A DNA stretch of 64,000 nucleotides from Ruminococcus_C callidus (GCF_049562855.1 NZ_CP186925.1:2604001-2668000); one strand, 5' to 3'. Shown: positions 49,081 to 57,923, numbered from the stretch's first letter. Translations and numbers: made by a program. The notes: generated from the sequence alone by a model not told the origin.

Positions 49081-51855
49081 ATGTGTAAAATGATTGCAAA
49101 ACTTCTCCGGCGAATCTCTGCCGGACTCCTGAGCGGTGTCATGATCGCCTCTGCTGCTGTTTCGCCGGTCAGTGCGGCAGTAGTAGACAAGGACAATCCC
49201 AACAACTACGACAACTTTGCAGAAGCACTACAGCTGGCACTGTGCTTCTACGATGCCAACAAGTGCGGCGACGAAGTGGCAGACGACGGCTATTACACAT
49301 GGCGTGGCAACTGTCACGTCAAGGACGGCATGATTCCGCTGGTACCCATGCAAAGTCTGGGCGGCGGCAAAGCCAACGACGACAGCGGTAAAGGTGACGG
49401 CGGTGCTTCTGCGGCGGAAGGACTGTACGTGGGCACCAACATGAGCCAGGACTTCATCGATGCCAACAAGAAATACCTCGACCCCGACGGTGACGGCTGC
49501 GTAGACCTGACCGGCGGCTGGCACGATGCCGGCGACCACGTGAAGTTCGGTCTGCCGGGCAGCTATTCCGCTTCTACTGTGGGCTGGGGCTACTATGAGT
49601 TCCGGGAATCCTATGTGGAAACCGGTCTGCAAAAGCATGTGGAGGACGAACTCCGCTGGATCAACGACTACTTTATGAAAGCCACATTTCTGGACGACGA
49701 CGGCAATGTGGTGGCGTACTGCTATCAGGTGGGTGAGGGCAACAACGACCACAACTACTGGTGTGCTCCGGAATTGCAGGTAGACGACACCTATGTTGCC
49801 ACTTCTTCCTGTGCGGTCAAGCGTCCGGCTTATTTCGCCACCACGGAAACACCGGCTTCTGACCAGACCGCCGGTGCAGCAGCTTCCCTTGCGGTGAACT
49901 ATCTGAACTTCAAGGACACCGATCCGGAATATGCACAGAAGTGTCTGGACTATGCTCTGGCACTGTACGATTTCTCCGTAAAGACGCACCACGAAGTCGG
50001 TGACGACACCCTGACAGTAGACAGTCTGGGCTACGACGGCGGTTTCTATACCTCCAGCTATGACTACGATGAACTGTCCTGGGCAGCAGTATGGCTGTAC
50101 TACTGCACGGAAAACTATGACTACATTGACGACATTATCAGCGTAGACGAATCTGTCACCGGCGAAATGGGTGCTCACCCGTACACCGGCTATATGAAGC
50201 GTATCATCAAAGACACCGGCAACTGCTGGCAGAACATCTGGGTGCACTGCTGGGATACCGTCTGGGGCGGCGTATTCGCAAAGCTGGCTCCGGTCACCAA
50301 CATCTCCCGCGACTGGTATATTTTCCGCTGGAATCTGGAATTCTGGTCCGGTCTGGGTGAAGCCGATGCTGCCAAAGCAGATTTTGACGTACCGGTCACC
50401 AAGCACAAATACTTCGGCATGGACGACCAGCTGTGGAATACCAAGATCACCGCTTCCGAGATCAAAGATCTGCCGGAAACCGACGGTGCATGGATCGCAA
50501 AATCTCCGGCTGGCTTCGCGGTAGTTTCCGACTACGGCAGTGCCCGCTACAACACCGCGGCTGGACTGTGTGCAATGGTATACGCCAAGGAAACTGACGA
50601 CCTGACATTCGCAGAATGGGCAAAAGATCAGATGGAATACATTCTGGGCGACAACCCCATGGGCTATTCCTTTGAAGTCGGCTATGAAAACAGCTACGCC
50701 ACACACCCGCACCACCGTTCGTCCTCCTGCTCCTCCACGCAGAGCATGGACGAACCCGATCCGCAGACACACACCCTGTGGGGTGCTCTGGTCGGCGGTC
50801 CGGATCTGAAGGACTATCACAACGATGTCACCAGCGACTACATTTACAATGAAGTTACCGACGACTATAACGCCGGCTTCTGCGGCGACCTTGCGGGACT
50901 GTATCACTTCTACGGCACAGAGGGCAAGGAACTGGCAGACAAAAACGCCGTGATTCCGGACTTCAACATGTCTGAAAACGCCAAGGCTGGCTACGAAGTA
51001 GACGAGAACACGCCTACCGGCTTCTATGTCACTGCCGGAAAGGCACAGGAAAACAAGGCTGGTCTACAGGTCAAGATCGTAATCCACAACCGCACGATCA
51101 ATCCGCCGCAGTTCTGTAATGATCTGCGGGTTCGCTACTACTTCAACATTGACGAGCTGACTGCCATTGGCGAAGATATTTCCATGGTGGAAACCCGTGT
51201 GGACTATGATGCAGAAAGTGCCATGACCAACAACAAGACCAGTGCTACCATTTCAGAACCTGTCAAGTATGACGACAACGGCACCTACTATATAGAAATC
51301 GCATGGGAAAACTGCAACTTCTATGGCAGCCGCGTATATCAGTTCGGTCTGCTGAACAAAATGAATCCGGATACCTATGACACCACATGGGATTCCTCCA
51401 ACGACTACAGCTACAGCGATCTCATCAGCTTTGAAGATGACAACGACGCGGCGGCAATCACCAAGAAGATCCCTGCTTATGCCAACGGCAAACTGGTCTG
51501 GGGCGAAGAACCGGACGGTACCAAGCCTTCCGAAACCACTGACGTTACCACGACCGGCACCACCGACAAGGGCACAGCAACGACAATAACAACTACCACC
51601 ACCGCAGCCACTGTTTCCGGCAGTGGTTCAGGCAGCAGCGTTCTGTACGGCGATGTCAATCTGGACTCCCGCATTGACATTACCGATGCCGTTCTGTTGA
51701 ATCGTGCAGTCAGCGACACAGTCAAGCTGAACGAACAGGCTGCTCTGAATGCAGACTGCGATGCCAACGGCGAACTGTCCGGCAACGATGCCGTTGTTCT
51801 GCTGAAATTCCTGGTACACATTGAAACCACTCTGCCGGTTCCGGAAACCGCTTAA
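49081..51855 (+). CDS. Dockerin-bearing GH9 cellulase with CBM3
   Basis: A 924-residue secreted endoglucanase. Parts: signal peptide (about 1-33), GH9 catalytic domain (about 40-620), CBM3 module (about 640-805), Thr-rich linker (about 809-853) and type I dockerin (about 855-923). In GH9, WHDAGDHVKF holds the catalytic base aspartates (D149, D152), HPHHR (542-546) is the conserved His motif and E591 in NEVTDDYNAGF is the acid. The GH9-CBM3 pairing is the processive endoglucanase layout. GAAAGGA lies only 3 bases before the ATG at 49081; ATG 49090 is an alternative start. The dockerin closely resembles that of the GH10 enzyme. Confidence 0.95.
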   Translation: MCKMIAKLLRRISAGLLSGVMIASAAVSPVSAAVVDKDNPNNYDNFAEALQLALCFYDANKCGDEVADDGYYTWRGNCHVKDGMIPLVPMQSLGGGKANDDSGKGDGGASAAEGLYVGTNMSQDFIDANKKYLDPDGDGCVDLTGGWHDAGDHVKFGLPGSYSASTVGWGYYEFRESYVETGLQKHVEDELRWINDYFMKATFLDDDGNVVAYCYQVGEGNNDHNYWCAPELQVDDTYVATSSCAVKRPAYFATTETPASDQTAGAAASLAVNYLNFKDTDPEYAQKCLDYALALYDFSVKTHHEVGDDTLTVDSLGYDGGFYTSSYDYDELSWAAVWLYYCTENYDYIDDIISVDESVTGEMGAHPYTGYMKRIIKDTGNCWQNIWVHCWDTVWGGVFAKLAPVTNISRDWYIFRWNLEFWSGLGEADAAKADFDVPVTKHKYFGMDDQLWNTKITASEIKDLPETDGAWIAKSPAGFAVVSDYGSARYNTAAGLCAMVYAKETDDLTFAEWAKDQMEYILGDNPMGYSFEVGYENSYATHPHHRSSSCSSTQSMDEPDPQTHTLWGALVGGPDLKDYHNDVTSDYIYNEVTDDYNAGFCGDLAGLYHFYGTEGKELADKNAVIPDFNMSENAKAGYEVDENTPTGFYVTAGKAQENKAGLQVKIVIHNRTINPPQFCNDLRVRYYFNIDELTAIGEDISMVETRVDYDAESAMTNNKTSATISEPVKYDDNGTYYIEIAWENCNFYGSRVYQFGLLNKMNPDTYDTTWDSSNDYSYSDLISFEDDNDAAAITKKIPAYANGKLVWGEEPDGTKPSETTDVTTTGTTDKGTATTITTTTTAATVSGSGSGSSVLYGDVNLDSRIDITDAVLLNRAVSDTVKLNEQAALNADCDANGELSGNDAVVLLKFLVHIETTLPVPETA

Positions 51856-51893
51856 CTATTTATCCAGAATAAGAACTACTTATCCAGAAACAG

Positions 51894-51932
51894 AAAACGG
51901 CTGCATCACGCGAAGATGATGCAGCCGTTTTT
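51894..51932. terminator. Bidirectional terminator between the cellulase and ppx
   Basis: AAAACGGCTGCATCA pairs with TGATGCAGCCGTTTT around an 8-base loop, with A-rich and T-rich flanks. Two copies of TTATCCAGAA stand just upstream. Confidence 0.85.
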
Positions 51933-51938
51933 GTATTC

Positions 51939-52853
51939 TCAAGCCTTTCGCTTCCGTGCCAGTTCCCGCCGGAGGTAGCCCTCCCGCACACCGTACTGAC
52001 TGATATAAATGGTTTCACACTGCGAAAGTTCCACCAACTCGTCCAGAATCAGCATGCCTGTATAAATGGTATGCAGCCGGTCGGGGCAATTTTTCAGCAG
52101 CAGTTCCCGTGCGGTGTTGTCTTTTTTCCAGAGCAGCTTTTCCAGCTTTTTCAGCTGTCCCGCTGTCAGAAGCCGCTGGGTGTCCGGCAGTTCCTGCTGT
52201 TCCTGTGCCAGCAGCAGCAGCGAACGAGCCGTACCGCCTACGCCGCACAGGGACGTGTGTGCCGGCAGCCGGTGCAGCTTCCGCTTCTTCAACTCCTTGC
52301 GGATCCGTACCTGTATCTTCTCGCATTCGCTCTGCTTGGGGAACACCTTTCCCACGTATTCTTTTGCCAGCGTCAGCGAGCCAATAGGCAGACTTTCAAT
52401 CACGCCCGGACCGTCGTGTGCCATAGTCACCAGCTCCGTGCTGCCGCCGCCGATGTCAAACAGCAGCCCGTTTTCCAGCGGTGCCTCTACCATGACACCG
52501 TAATAGTCCAGATATGCCTCCGCCTGTCCGGAGATCACGTCCACGGAAAATCCGGTCATCAGAAAGATCTGGTCAGCCGCCTCCCGCGTGTTCTGAATAT
52601 TCCGCAGCGAAGCAGTGGCAAAGACAAAACTCCGTTCCATTTCAAACTGGGACAACAGCATACGGCATTCTATCAGCACACCGCAAAGCCTATGAATCCC
52701 CTCCTGCGACATCACGCCGTCCTGAACATAGCCGGCAAGTCCCAGTGTATACTTTTTGGAAAACAATGCGTGAAAGGTGTCGTTTTCTTCCACGGCATAG
52801 ACGACCATACGCACGGTGTTTGATCCAATATCGATCACTGCATATTTTTTCAT
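51939..52853 (-). CDS. ppx: Exopolyphosphatase (Ppx/GppA family)
   Basis: A 304-residue sugar-kinase/Hsp70-fold phosphatase that shortens polyphosphate or hydrolyses pppGpp. Motifs: VIDIGSNTVRMVV near the N-terminus, FATASLRN, and DIGGGSTELV in the second nucleotide loop. It is the short form without the C-terminal HD-like domain of E. coli Ppx. It is divergent from ppk across a region with phosphate-box-like repeats, so the pair makes and breaks polyphosphate. AAGGAG precedes the start. Confidence 0.92.
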   Translation of the reverse strand: MKKYAVIDIGSNTVRMVVYAVEENDTFHALFSKKYTLGLAGYVQDGVMSQEGIHRLCGVLIECRMLLSQFEMERSFVFATASLRNIQNTREAADQIFLMTGFSVDVISGQAEAYLDYYGVMVEAPLENGLLFDIGGGSTELVTMAHDGPGVIESLPIGSLTLAKEYVGKVFPKQSECEKIQVRIRKELKKRKLHRLPAHTSLCGVGGTARSLLLLAQEQQELPDTQRLLTAGQLKKLEKLLWKKDNTARELLLKNCPDRLHTIYTGMLILDELVELSQCETIYISQYGVREGYLRRELARKRKA

Positions 52854-52991
52854 GATTTCACTCCTTAAACCAGCCCTGTATCAAATCCATAAATTGCAAG
52901 CGATACCGGCTGTCTGGCATTTACAGTATCATTCTATTTTATTATACGACAAAGATCTTCCCTGATACAAGCGAAATTATTCAAACGTACC

Positions 52992-53052
52992 GTTAAATTC
53001 TGGTTAATTCCGTAATCGTTCAACTTAACAAAAACATAACATATATTTTACA
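52992..53052. promoter_or_regulatory. Candidate phosphate (Pho) box between ppx and ppk
   Basis: TTAACA (53025), ATAACA (53036) and TTTACA (53047) repeat with an exact 11-bp period, and GTTAAA (52992) and GTTAAT (53003) continue the pattern upstream. Such 11-bp TTAACA-type direct repeats are typical of PhoP/PhoB binding sites. This suggests induction of ppk, ppx or both by phosphate level. Confidence 0.55.
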
Positions 53053-53084
53053 TATTTAAGATGTCAGAATATCGACAAATCTTT

Positions 53085-53090
53085 TATAAT
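53085..53090 (+). promoter_or_regulatory. -10 element of the ppk promoter
   Basis: TATAAT at 53085-53090, with no convincing -35 but the phosphate-box-like repeats upstream. The predicted leader to ppk is about 480 nt and passes through a 95-bp and a 335-bp element. Confidence 0.5.
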
Positions 53091-53098
53091 ATAATTAG

Positions 53099-53193
53099 GG
53101 AAATACTGAATAAAGCTTATGCGTGAGATGTATTGTCAGATTTTTCGGCAAATCGTGTGCAGAGCCATTAGGCAAACTTTATGCAGTGTTGCC
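53099..53193. repeat. 95-bp relative of the palindromic family in the ppk leader
   Basis: GGAAATACTGAATAAAGC on the left, ACTTTATGCAGTGTTGCC on the right, with a GTCAGATTTTTCGGCAAATC core. Same length as the copy at 13429-13523 and starting at the expected transcription start. Confidence 0.65.
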
Positions 53194-53201
53194 GTTTCTA
53201 A

Positions 53202-53536
53202 GGCAATACCGCACAAAGATTGTGCGACAGATGCGTCGTCAAATTTTTCGTCAGATGAAACAAAAAGCGGAGTGAATACTTGATGTATTCACGAGCATTT
53301 TTGTGAAATATGAGAGTCTGTTTCGTATCTGACGCATGCAGATTGCGTCGTCAGATTTTTTGAGAGATGAAGGGAAAAACGGAGAAAATCCTTTGTGGAT
53401 TTTCGAGTATTTTCCCGAAATATCTCGGAAAATATGCACGCAAGATGCGTGCGGGAAGATACGAAACAGGCTCTGAAGGGAAATTTGCAAGCAGATGGCG
53501 TGCAAAGTCGCCAGACGCTCTTTGTGCGGTATTGCC
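53202..53536 (+). repeat. 335-bp GGCAATACC element, copy 5, upstream of ppk (duplication CTAA)
   Basis: Full-length copy with perfect CTAA flanks, ending 39 bp before the ppk start. It should be transcribed in the ppk leader. Confidence 0.92.
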
Positions 53537-53575
53537 CTAATACATTACTGAATAACTGCAATCGGAGGGATTGTA

Positions 53576-55672
53576 ATGAACGCAAACTGTTATGACAATC
53601 GAGAACTTTCCTGGCTGAAATTTAATCAGCGGGTATTGGAAGAAGCCAGGGACGAAGCCAATCCCCTGTGTGAACGGCTGTCGTTTCTCTCCATTTTCCA
53701 GAGCAATCTGGACGAATTTTTCATGGTACGCTGCGGTTCTTTGTACGACCAGATGTGCGAAGACCCCCACTTTCGCGAAAACAAAACCAATATGACCTGT
53801 AAGGAACAGCTGACTGCGATCTATGCACGGGTGCGGGAACTGCTCCGTGACAAGGACGATGCTTATTCCGACCTGCGTGCAGAACTGAGCATGCAGGGCG
53901 TGGACATTGTAGATTTCCACACCATTACCACAGAGGAGGCGGCATGGCTGGAAGCCTATTTCAAGGCAGAGATCGAGCCGCTGCTGTCCCCCCAGATCAT
54001 CGGCAAAAAGCAGCCCTTCCCGTTTCTCCAGAACAAGAACATCTATGCCGTTGTGGTACTGGAAAAGAAAGGAACAGAAAAGCTGGGCCTTGTGCCGTGC
54101 AGCAGCGGCGTATTTCCGAAAATCGTTTCACTGCCCACCGGCAAGAACCGGTTCATTCTGTCAGAAGAACTGATCCTGCACTTTGCACCGGAGATTTTCT
54201 CCCGCCACACTATCAAGAGCAAGTCCCTGATCCGGATCATTCGCAACGCAGACATTGAACCGGACGAACGCATGGAAGAAGAATGCGACTACCGCGAAGC
54301 AATGGAACAGTTGATTCGTGACCGGAAAAAGCTTTGCCCGATCAAGCTGGAATTCTCCCGCCTGATGGACACTGCTGTCATTCACTCACTGTGTAACTAC
54401 CTGAATCTGACAGAAGAACAGGTATTCTACTCGGAAGCTCCGCTGAATCTCTCTGTACTGTCGGTGGTACGGGATATGCTCCGCCACAACAAGTGCCTGT
54501 TCTATCAGCGACGGGTTCCGCAGAAGCCGGCATGGCGGGATATATCCAAACGCATGATCGAACAAGTAGAGGAACAGGACCGTTTTCTGGCATTCCCCTA
54601 CGAAAGCATCCGCCCGTTCCTCACCCTGCTGAACGAAGCCGGCAGAGATCCGCAGGTCGTTTCCATTAAAATGACCCTGTACCGCGTTGCTTCCAACAGT
54701 AAAATTGTAGAAGCCCTGATCGAAGCGGCAGAAAACGGCAAGGACGTAGTGGTTCTGGTAGAACTGCGGGCTCGGTTCGACGAGGAAAACAACATTGAAT
54801 GGTCCCGCCGTCTGGAAGATGCCGGCTGCCGCATCATCTACGGACTGGACAACCTGAAAGTACACAGCAAGCTTTGCCTGATCACCAAAAAAGTGGGTAC
54901 GGAAATTTCCTATATCACACAGGTGGGTACCGGCAACTATAACGAAAAGACCTCTGCCATTTACACAGACTATTCCCTGATGACCGCCAACCACGACATC
55001 GGTCTGGAAGCCAATCGGGTATTCCATGCACTCTGTCTGGGACAGACTGTGGAGCACACCGAGCATCTGCTGGTAGCACCGAAGTGCCTGCAAAACAAGC
55101 TGGCAGATATGATCGACGAGCAGACGGAACTGGCGAAATCCGGAATGCCTGCCTATATCGGCATCAAGATCAACTCGCTGACAGACAAATACCTGATCGA
55201 AAAACTGATCGCCGCTTCACAGGCTGGCGTAAAAATCGAAATGATCGTTCGCGGCATCAGCTGCCTGATCGCAGGCGTTCCGGAACTGACAGAAAATATC
55301 TCTGTTCGCAGCATTGTGGGACGTTTTCTGGAGCACACCCGCATCTATATCTTCGGGGCACACGAAAACTGCAAGGTATACATTGCCTCTGCGGACTGGA
55401 TGACCCGAAACACCAGACGACGTGTGGAAGTTGCCGCACCGATTTATGATGCAGACATCAAGCACCGCATTCTGGATATGTTCGATGTGATGATGACGGA
55501 CAACGTCAAGGCTCGGGTACAGCAGCCGGACGGCACCTATACCAGAGAGCTGGCACAGGAACCGCTGATCAATTCACAGGAATACTTCTACGAACAGGCG
55601 TATGAGGCTCTGGAAAAGGCAGAAGCAGAAGAAGAAACCGCTGATGCAGACAGCAATTCCACAAAAAATTGA
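53576..55672 (+). CDS. ppk: Polyphosphate kinase 1
   Basis: A 698-residue enzyme that polymerises the terminal phosphate of ATP into polyphosphate. It has the N-terminal LSWLKFNQRVLEEA, the phospholipase-D-like C-terminal domains, the autophosphorylated histidine H430 (KVHSKLCLI, equivalent to E. coli H435), and the second His motif EHTRIYIFG. GGAGGGATTGTA lies before the ATG. The C-terminus has a short acidic Glu/Asp extension. It is divergent from ppx. Confidence 0.96.
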   Translation: MNANCYDNRELSWLKFNQRVLEEARDEANPLCERLSFLSIFQSNLDEFFMVRCGSLYDQMCEDPHFRENKTNMTCKEQLTAIYARVRELLRDKDDAYSDLRAELSMQGVDIVDFHTITTEEAAWLEAYFKAEIEPLLSPQIIGKKQPFPFLQNKNIYAVVVLEKKGTEKLGLVPCSSGVFPKIVSLPTGKNRFILSEELILHFAPEIFSRHTIKSKSLIRIIRNADIEPDERMEEECDYREAMEQLIRDRKKLCPIKLEFSRLMDTAVIHSLCNYLNLTEEQVFYSEAPLNLSVLSVVRDMLRHNKCLFYQRRVPQKPAWRDISKRMIEQVEEQDRFLAFPYESIRPFLTLLNEAGRDPQVVSIKMTLYRVASNSKIVEALIEAAENGKDVVVLVELRARFDEENNIEWSRRLEDAGCRIIYGLDNLKVHSKLCLITKKVGTEISYITQVGTGNYNEKTSAIYTDYSLMTANHDIGLEANRVFHALCLGQTVEHTEHLLVAPKCLQNKLADMIDEQTELAKSGMPAYIGIKINSLTDKYLIEKLIAASQAGVKIEMIVRGISCLIAGVPELTENISVRSIVGRFLEHTRIYIFGAHENCKVYIASADWMTRNTRRRVEVAAPIYDADIKHRILDMFDVMMTDNVKARVQQPDGTYTRELAQEPLINSQEYFYEQAYEALEKAEAEEETADADSNSTKN

Positions 55673-55697
55673 CAAATTCTTTTCACTGTGATATAAT
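55669..55697 (+). promoter_or_regulatory. Promoter overlapping the end of ppk
   Basis: TTGACA (55669-55674), 17-bp spacer and TATAAT (55692-55697). The -35 box overlaps the ppk stop codon. It serves the following redox-protein gene. Confidence 0.8.
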
Positions 55698-55698
55698 G

Positions 55699-55736
55699 AA
55701 AAGCGTTGGTGCAGACACTGTGCCAACGCTTTTTTC
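55699..55736 (+). terminator. ppk terminator overlapping the next transcription start
   Basis: AAAAGCGTTGG pairs with CCAACGCTTTT and is followed by TTTT. The left arm begins right after the -10 box of the promoter at 55669, so the new transcript would start within the arm and escape full hairpin formation. Confidence 0.7.
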
Positions 55737-55768
55737 AGTGTTTTCTAGGGCAAAGGAAGTGTATACAT

Positions 55769-56215
55769 ATGAATCACGCAGAAAAAGCGAGAGATCTCTT
55801 TCGGGAGGGCTATAACTGTGCCCAGTCGGTCGTAGGGGCATTTCATGAGGAAATGGGGCTGTCCCTGTCAGAAGCGACGCGGCTGGCATCTTCTTTCGGC
55901 GGCGGCATGGGCGGACTGCGGGAAACCTGCGGTGCTGTCACCGGCATGTTTCTGGTTGCCGGCATGCTGATGGGATATGACGACCCTGCGGATTACGACG
56001 GAAAAAAGGCTCATTATGCCCGTATCCGCCAGCTGGCTGAGCAGTTTCGCCAGAAGCATGACACGCTGGTCTGTCGGGAGCTGCTGCGATCCCTGCCGGA
56101 GAAACTCCAGAAAGACCCGCAGCCGCGTACCGAACAATATTACAAGGTACGCCCCTGTGTGCGGTTCGTGGAAACAGCAGCGGAACTGCTGGACGAAATG
56201 CTGCAAGAGCAGTGA
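55769..56215 (+). CDS. C_GCAxxG_C_C family redox-type protein
   Basis: A 148-residue protein with the family cysteine pattern: NCAQSV near the N-terminus, CGAVTG in the middle, VCRELL, and the final RPCVRFVETAAELL. The family is annotated as putative redox-active or metal-binding; its reaction is unknown. Common in anaerobes. AAAGGAAG precedes the ATG. Own promoter at 55669-55697. Confidence 0.85.
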   Translation: MNHAEKARDLFREGYNCAQSVVGAFHEEMGLSLSEATRLASSFGGGMGGLRETCGAVTGMFLVAGMLMGYDDPADYDGKKAHYARIRQLAEQFRQKHDTLVCRELLRSLPEKLQKDPQPRTEQYYKVRPCVRFVETAAELLDEMLQEQ

Positions 56216-56232
56216 CGGAAAAATTGACAAAA

Positions 56233-56455
56233 GGCAATACCGCACAAAGAGCGTCTGGCGACTTTGCACGCCATCTGCCTGCAAATTTTCCTTCAGAGCC
56301 TGTTTCGTATCTTCTCGCACGCATCTTGCGTGCATATTTTCCGAGATATTTCGGGAAAATACTCGAAAATCCACAAAGGATTTTCTCCGTTTTTCCCTTC
56401 ATCTCTCAAAAAATCTGACGACGCATCTGTCGCACAATCTTTGTGCGGTATTGCC
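56233..56455 (-). repeat. 223-bp GGCAATACC element, internal deletion form
   Basis: Reverse orientation, with the same 17-bp ends and the whole inner 163-bp module's right part, but lacking 112 bp, including the GTGAATAC...GTATTCAC centre. The deletion joins the outer GATGCGTCGTCA to the inner GATTTTTTGAGAG, exactly between the two related core copies. Flanks are AAAA and GAAA (three of four match). Confidence 0.9.
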
Positions 56456-56507
56456 GAAACAAAAACGCCTGCGAAGAATGGTCTTTGCAGGCATTTTCTC
56501 TGGAATT

Positions 56508-57185
56508 TTACGAACACTGATACGCTTTCCGCAGCTTTTCAATGGCGTGTTTTTCCAGCCGTGAAATGTACGACCGCGAAATTCCCAGCTTTTTCGCCAC
56601 TTCCCGCTGTGTCATAGGAGCACAGCCATACAGCCCGTACCGCTGCACTAGAATTTCCGTTTCCCGCGGGGTGAGGAACTGCTGCAAGTACTGGTACAGC
56701 TGCTTCGACTGCATCAGCGTATCCACCATTTCTGGCAGGTCGGTGCCGTCGTCAATGATATCCATCAGTGTCAGCTGGTTGCCGTCACCGTCGGTTTCGA
56801 TCGGCTCCCCCATATAGATCTGATCGGCATGCTTTTTCTTGGCACGGAAGTTCATCAGAATTTCATTTTCAATACATCGGCTGGCATAGGTGGCGAACCT
56901 TGCCCCTTTGGAGCAGTCGAAAGAGTCCACCGCTTTCACCAGCCCAATGGTGCCGATCGAAATCAGTTCCTCCTGCTCCGGCTGGGGCATGCCGTACTTT
57001 TTGATGATATGTGCCACCAACCGCATATTGTGCAGGATCAGCTTTTCCCGTGCACTGCGGTCACCGGCCGCCATCGCCTCAAAGCAAGCCTGCTCCTCCT
57101 CTTTTTTCAGGGGCTTCCGGAACGAACCCGCCTCTCCCACATGGAGAAAAAAACAGAAAAAATGTTGAAACAACTGCAAAAACAT
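56508..57185 (-). CDS. sigK: Sporulation sigma factor SigK
   Basis: A 225-residue sigma-70-family factor of the SigE/SigK group. The N-terminus has the hydrophobic pro-like stretch and GSFRKPLKKEEE typical of SigK; region 2 reads LRLVAHIIKKY...EELISIGTIGLVKAVDSFD, and region 4 has the helix-turn-helix in TQREVAKKLGISRSYISRLEK. It would direct mother-cell late sporulation genes. The gene is uninterrupted (no skin-type element). GAGGTGA precedes the ATG. Confidence 0.93.
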   Translation of the reverse strand: MFLQLFQHFFCFFLHVGEAGSFRKPLKKEEEQACFEAMAAGDRSAREKLILHNMRLVAHIIKKYGMPQPEQEELISIGTIGLVKAVDSFDCSKGARFATYASRCIENEILMNFRAKKKHADQIYMGEPIETDGDGNQLTLMDIIDDGTDLPEMVDTLMQSKQLYQYLQQFLTPRETEILVQRYGLYGCAPMTQREVAKKLGISRSYISRLEKHAIEKLRKAYQCS

Positions 57186-57413
57186 CGAATCACCTCAAGG
57201 CAGTGTATGCGTGAGGGATTGTACGGTATGCCGATTGGGGCAGGAAATTGTAAGAGCTTGTGTTCATCGGTTCAGCACATGTCTTTTCGGCAAATTTTCC
57301 TGCTGAACTTCGTCAAATATCCTTGCAATACGACAGTATTCCTGCGGATATTTTCCTTGTCAGCATAAAAATTATGCTCGAAAATCCGCATACTTTACCG
57401 ATGAACACAAGCT

Positions 57414-57923
57414 CTAATTCATTTTATTTTTTGGGTAGATTATTAAACTGTAACAAGTACTTGATTTGTGCTTTTCTTTTGTAACAAATGCAAAAGAATC
57501 ATCATATGGCAATATACAATAATAATCCAGAGATGGTGATACCGAAATATTAAATTTCGCAGACTCCTCAATAGATGCCGCATATGATTCTTCATATACT
57601 ACTTTATTATCTTTTACAAATAAAATCCTTGATCTAAAATTTGACTGAGGATCATACTCAATTTTCCAAATATCTTCCAGTGTTTCAGAAGAATATCCCA
57701 TTGCGAAAAAATCAGCTGAAGCAATAATTGCTCTATCCCATTCAAAATTGGTAACGGTTTTCAATTCGACCATACATTCATCGTTTCCCGAAGTTTCGAT
57801 CTCATCTATTATACCTTGAGCTACCGAACCAAGTTCGTTTTCTTGGCATTTTGAAATAGATACAACGGTTGTAAATGCTATGATTAGAAATATAATGATA
57901 AAAACACACTTTAATTTTTTCAT
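57414..57923 (-). CDS. AT-rich secreted or membrane-anchored protein of unknown function
   Basis: A 169-residue protein with a strongly hydrophobic N-terminal segment (about 5-22, FIIIFLIIAFTTVV) and an otherwise polar extracellular part. No recognised family. Base composition and codon use (ATA, TTA, AAA) differ sharply from the neighbours. It lies within the IS5-like remnant, its end touching one internal terminal-repeat copy, so it seems to have travelled with that element. AAGGAG is 11 bases before the ATG. Confidence 0.6.
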   Translation of the reverse strand: MKKLKCVFIIIFLIIAFTTVVSISKCQENELGSVAQGIIDEIETSGNDECMVELKTVTNFEWDRAIIASADFFAMGYSSETLEDIWKIEYDPQSNFRSRILFVKDNKVVYEESYAASIEESAKFNISVSPSLDYYCILPYDDSFAFVTKEKHKSSTCYSLIIYPKNKMN

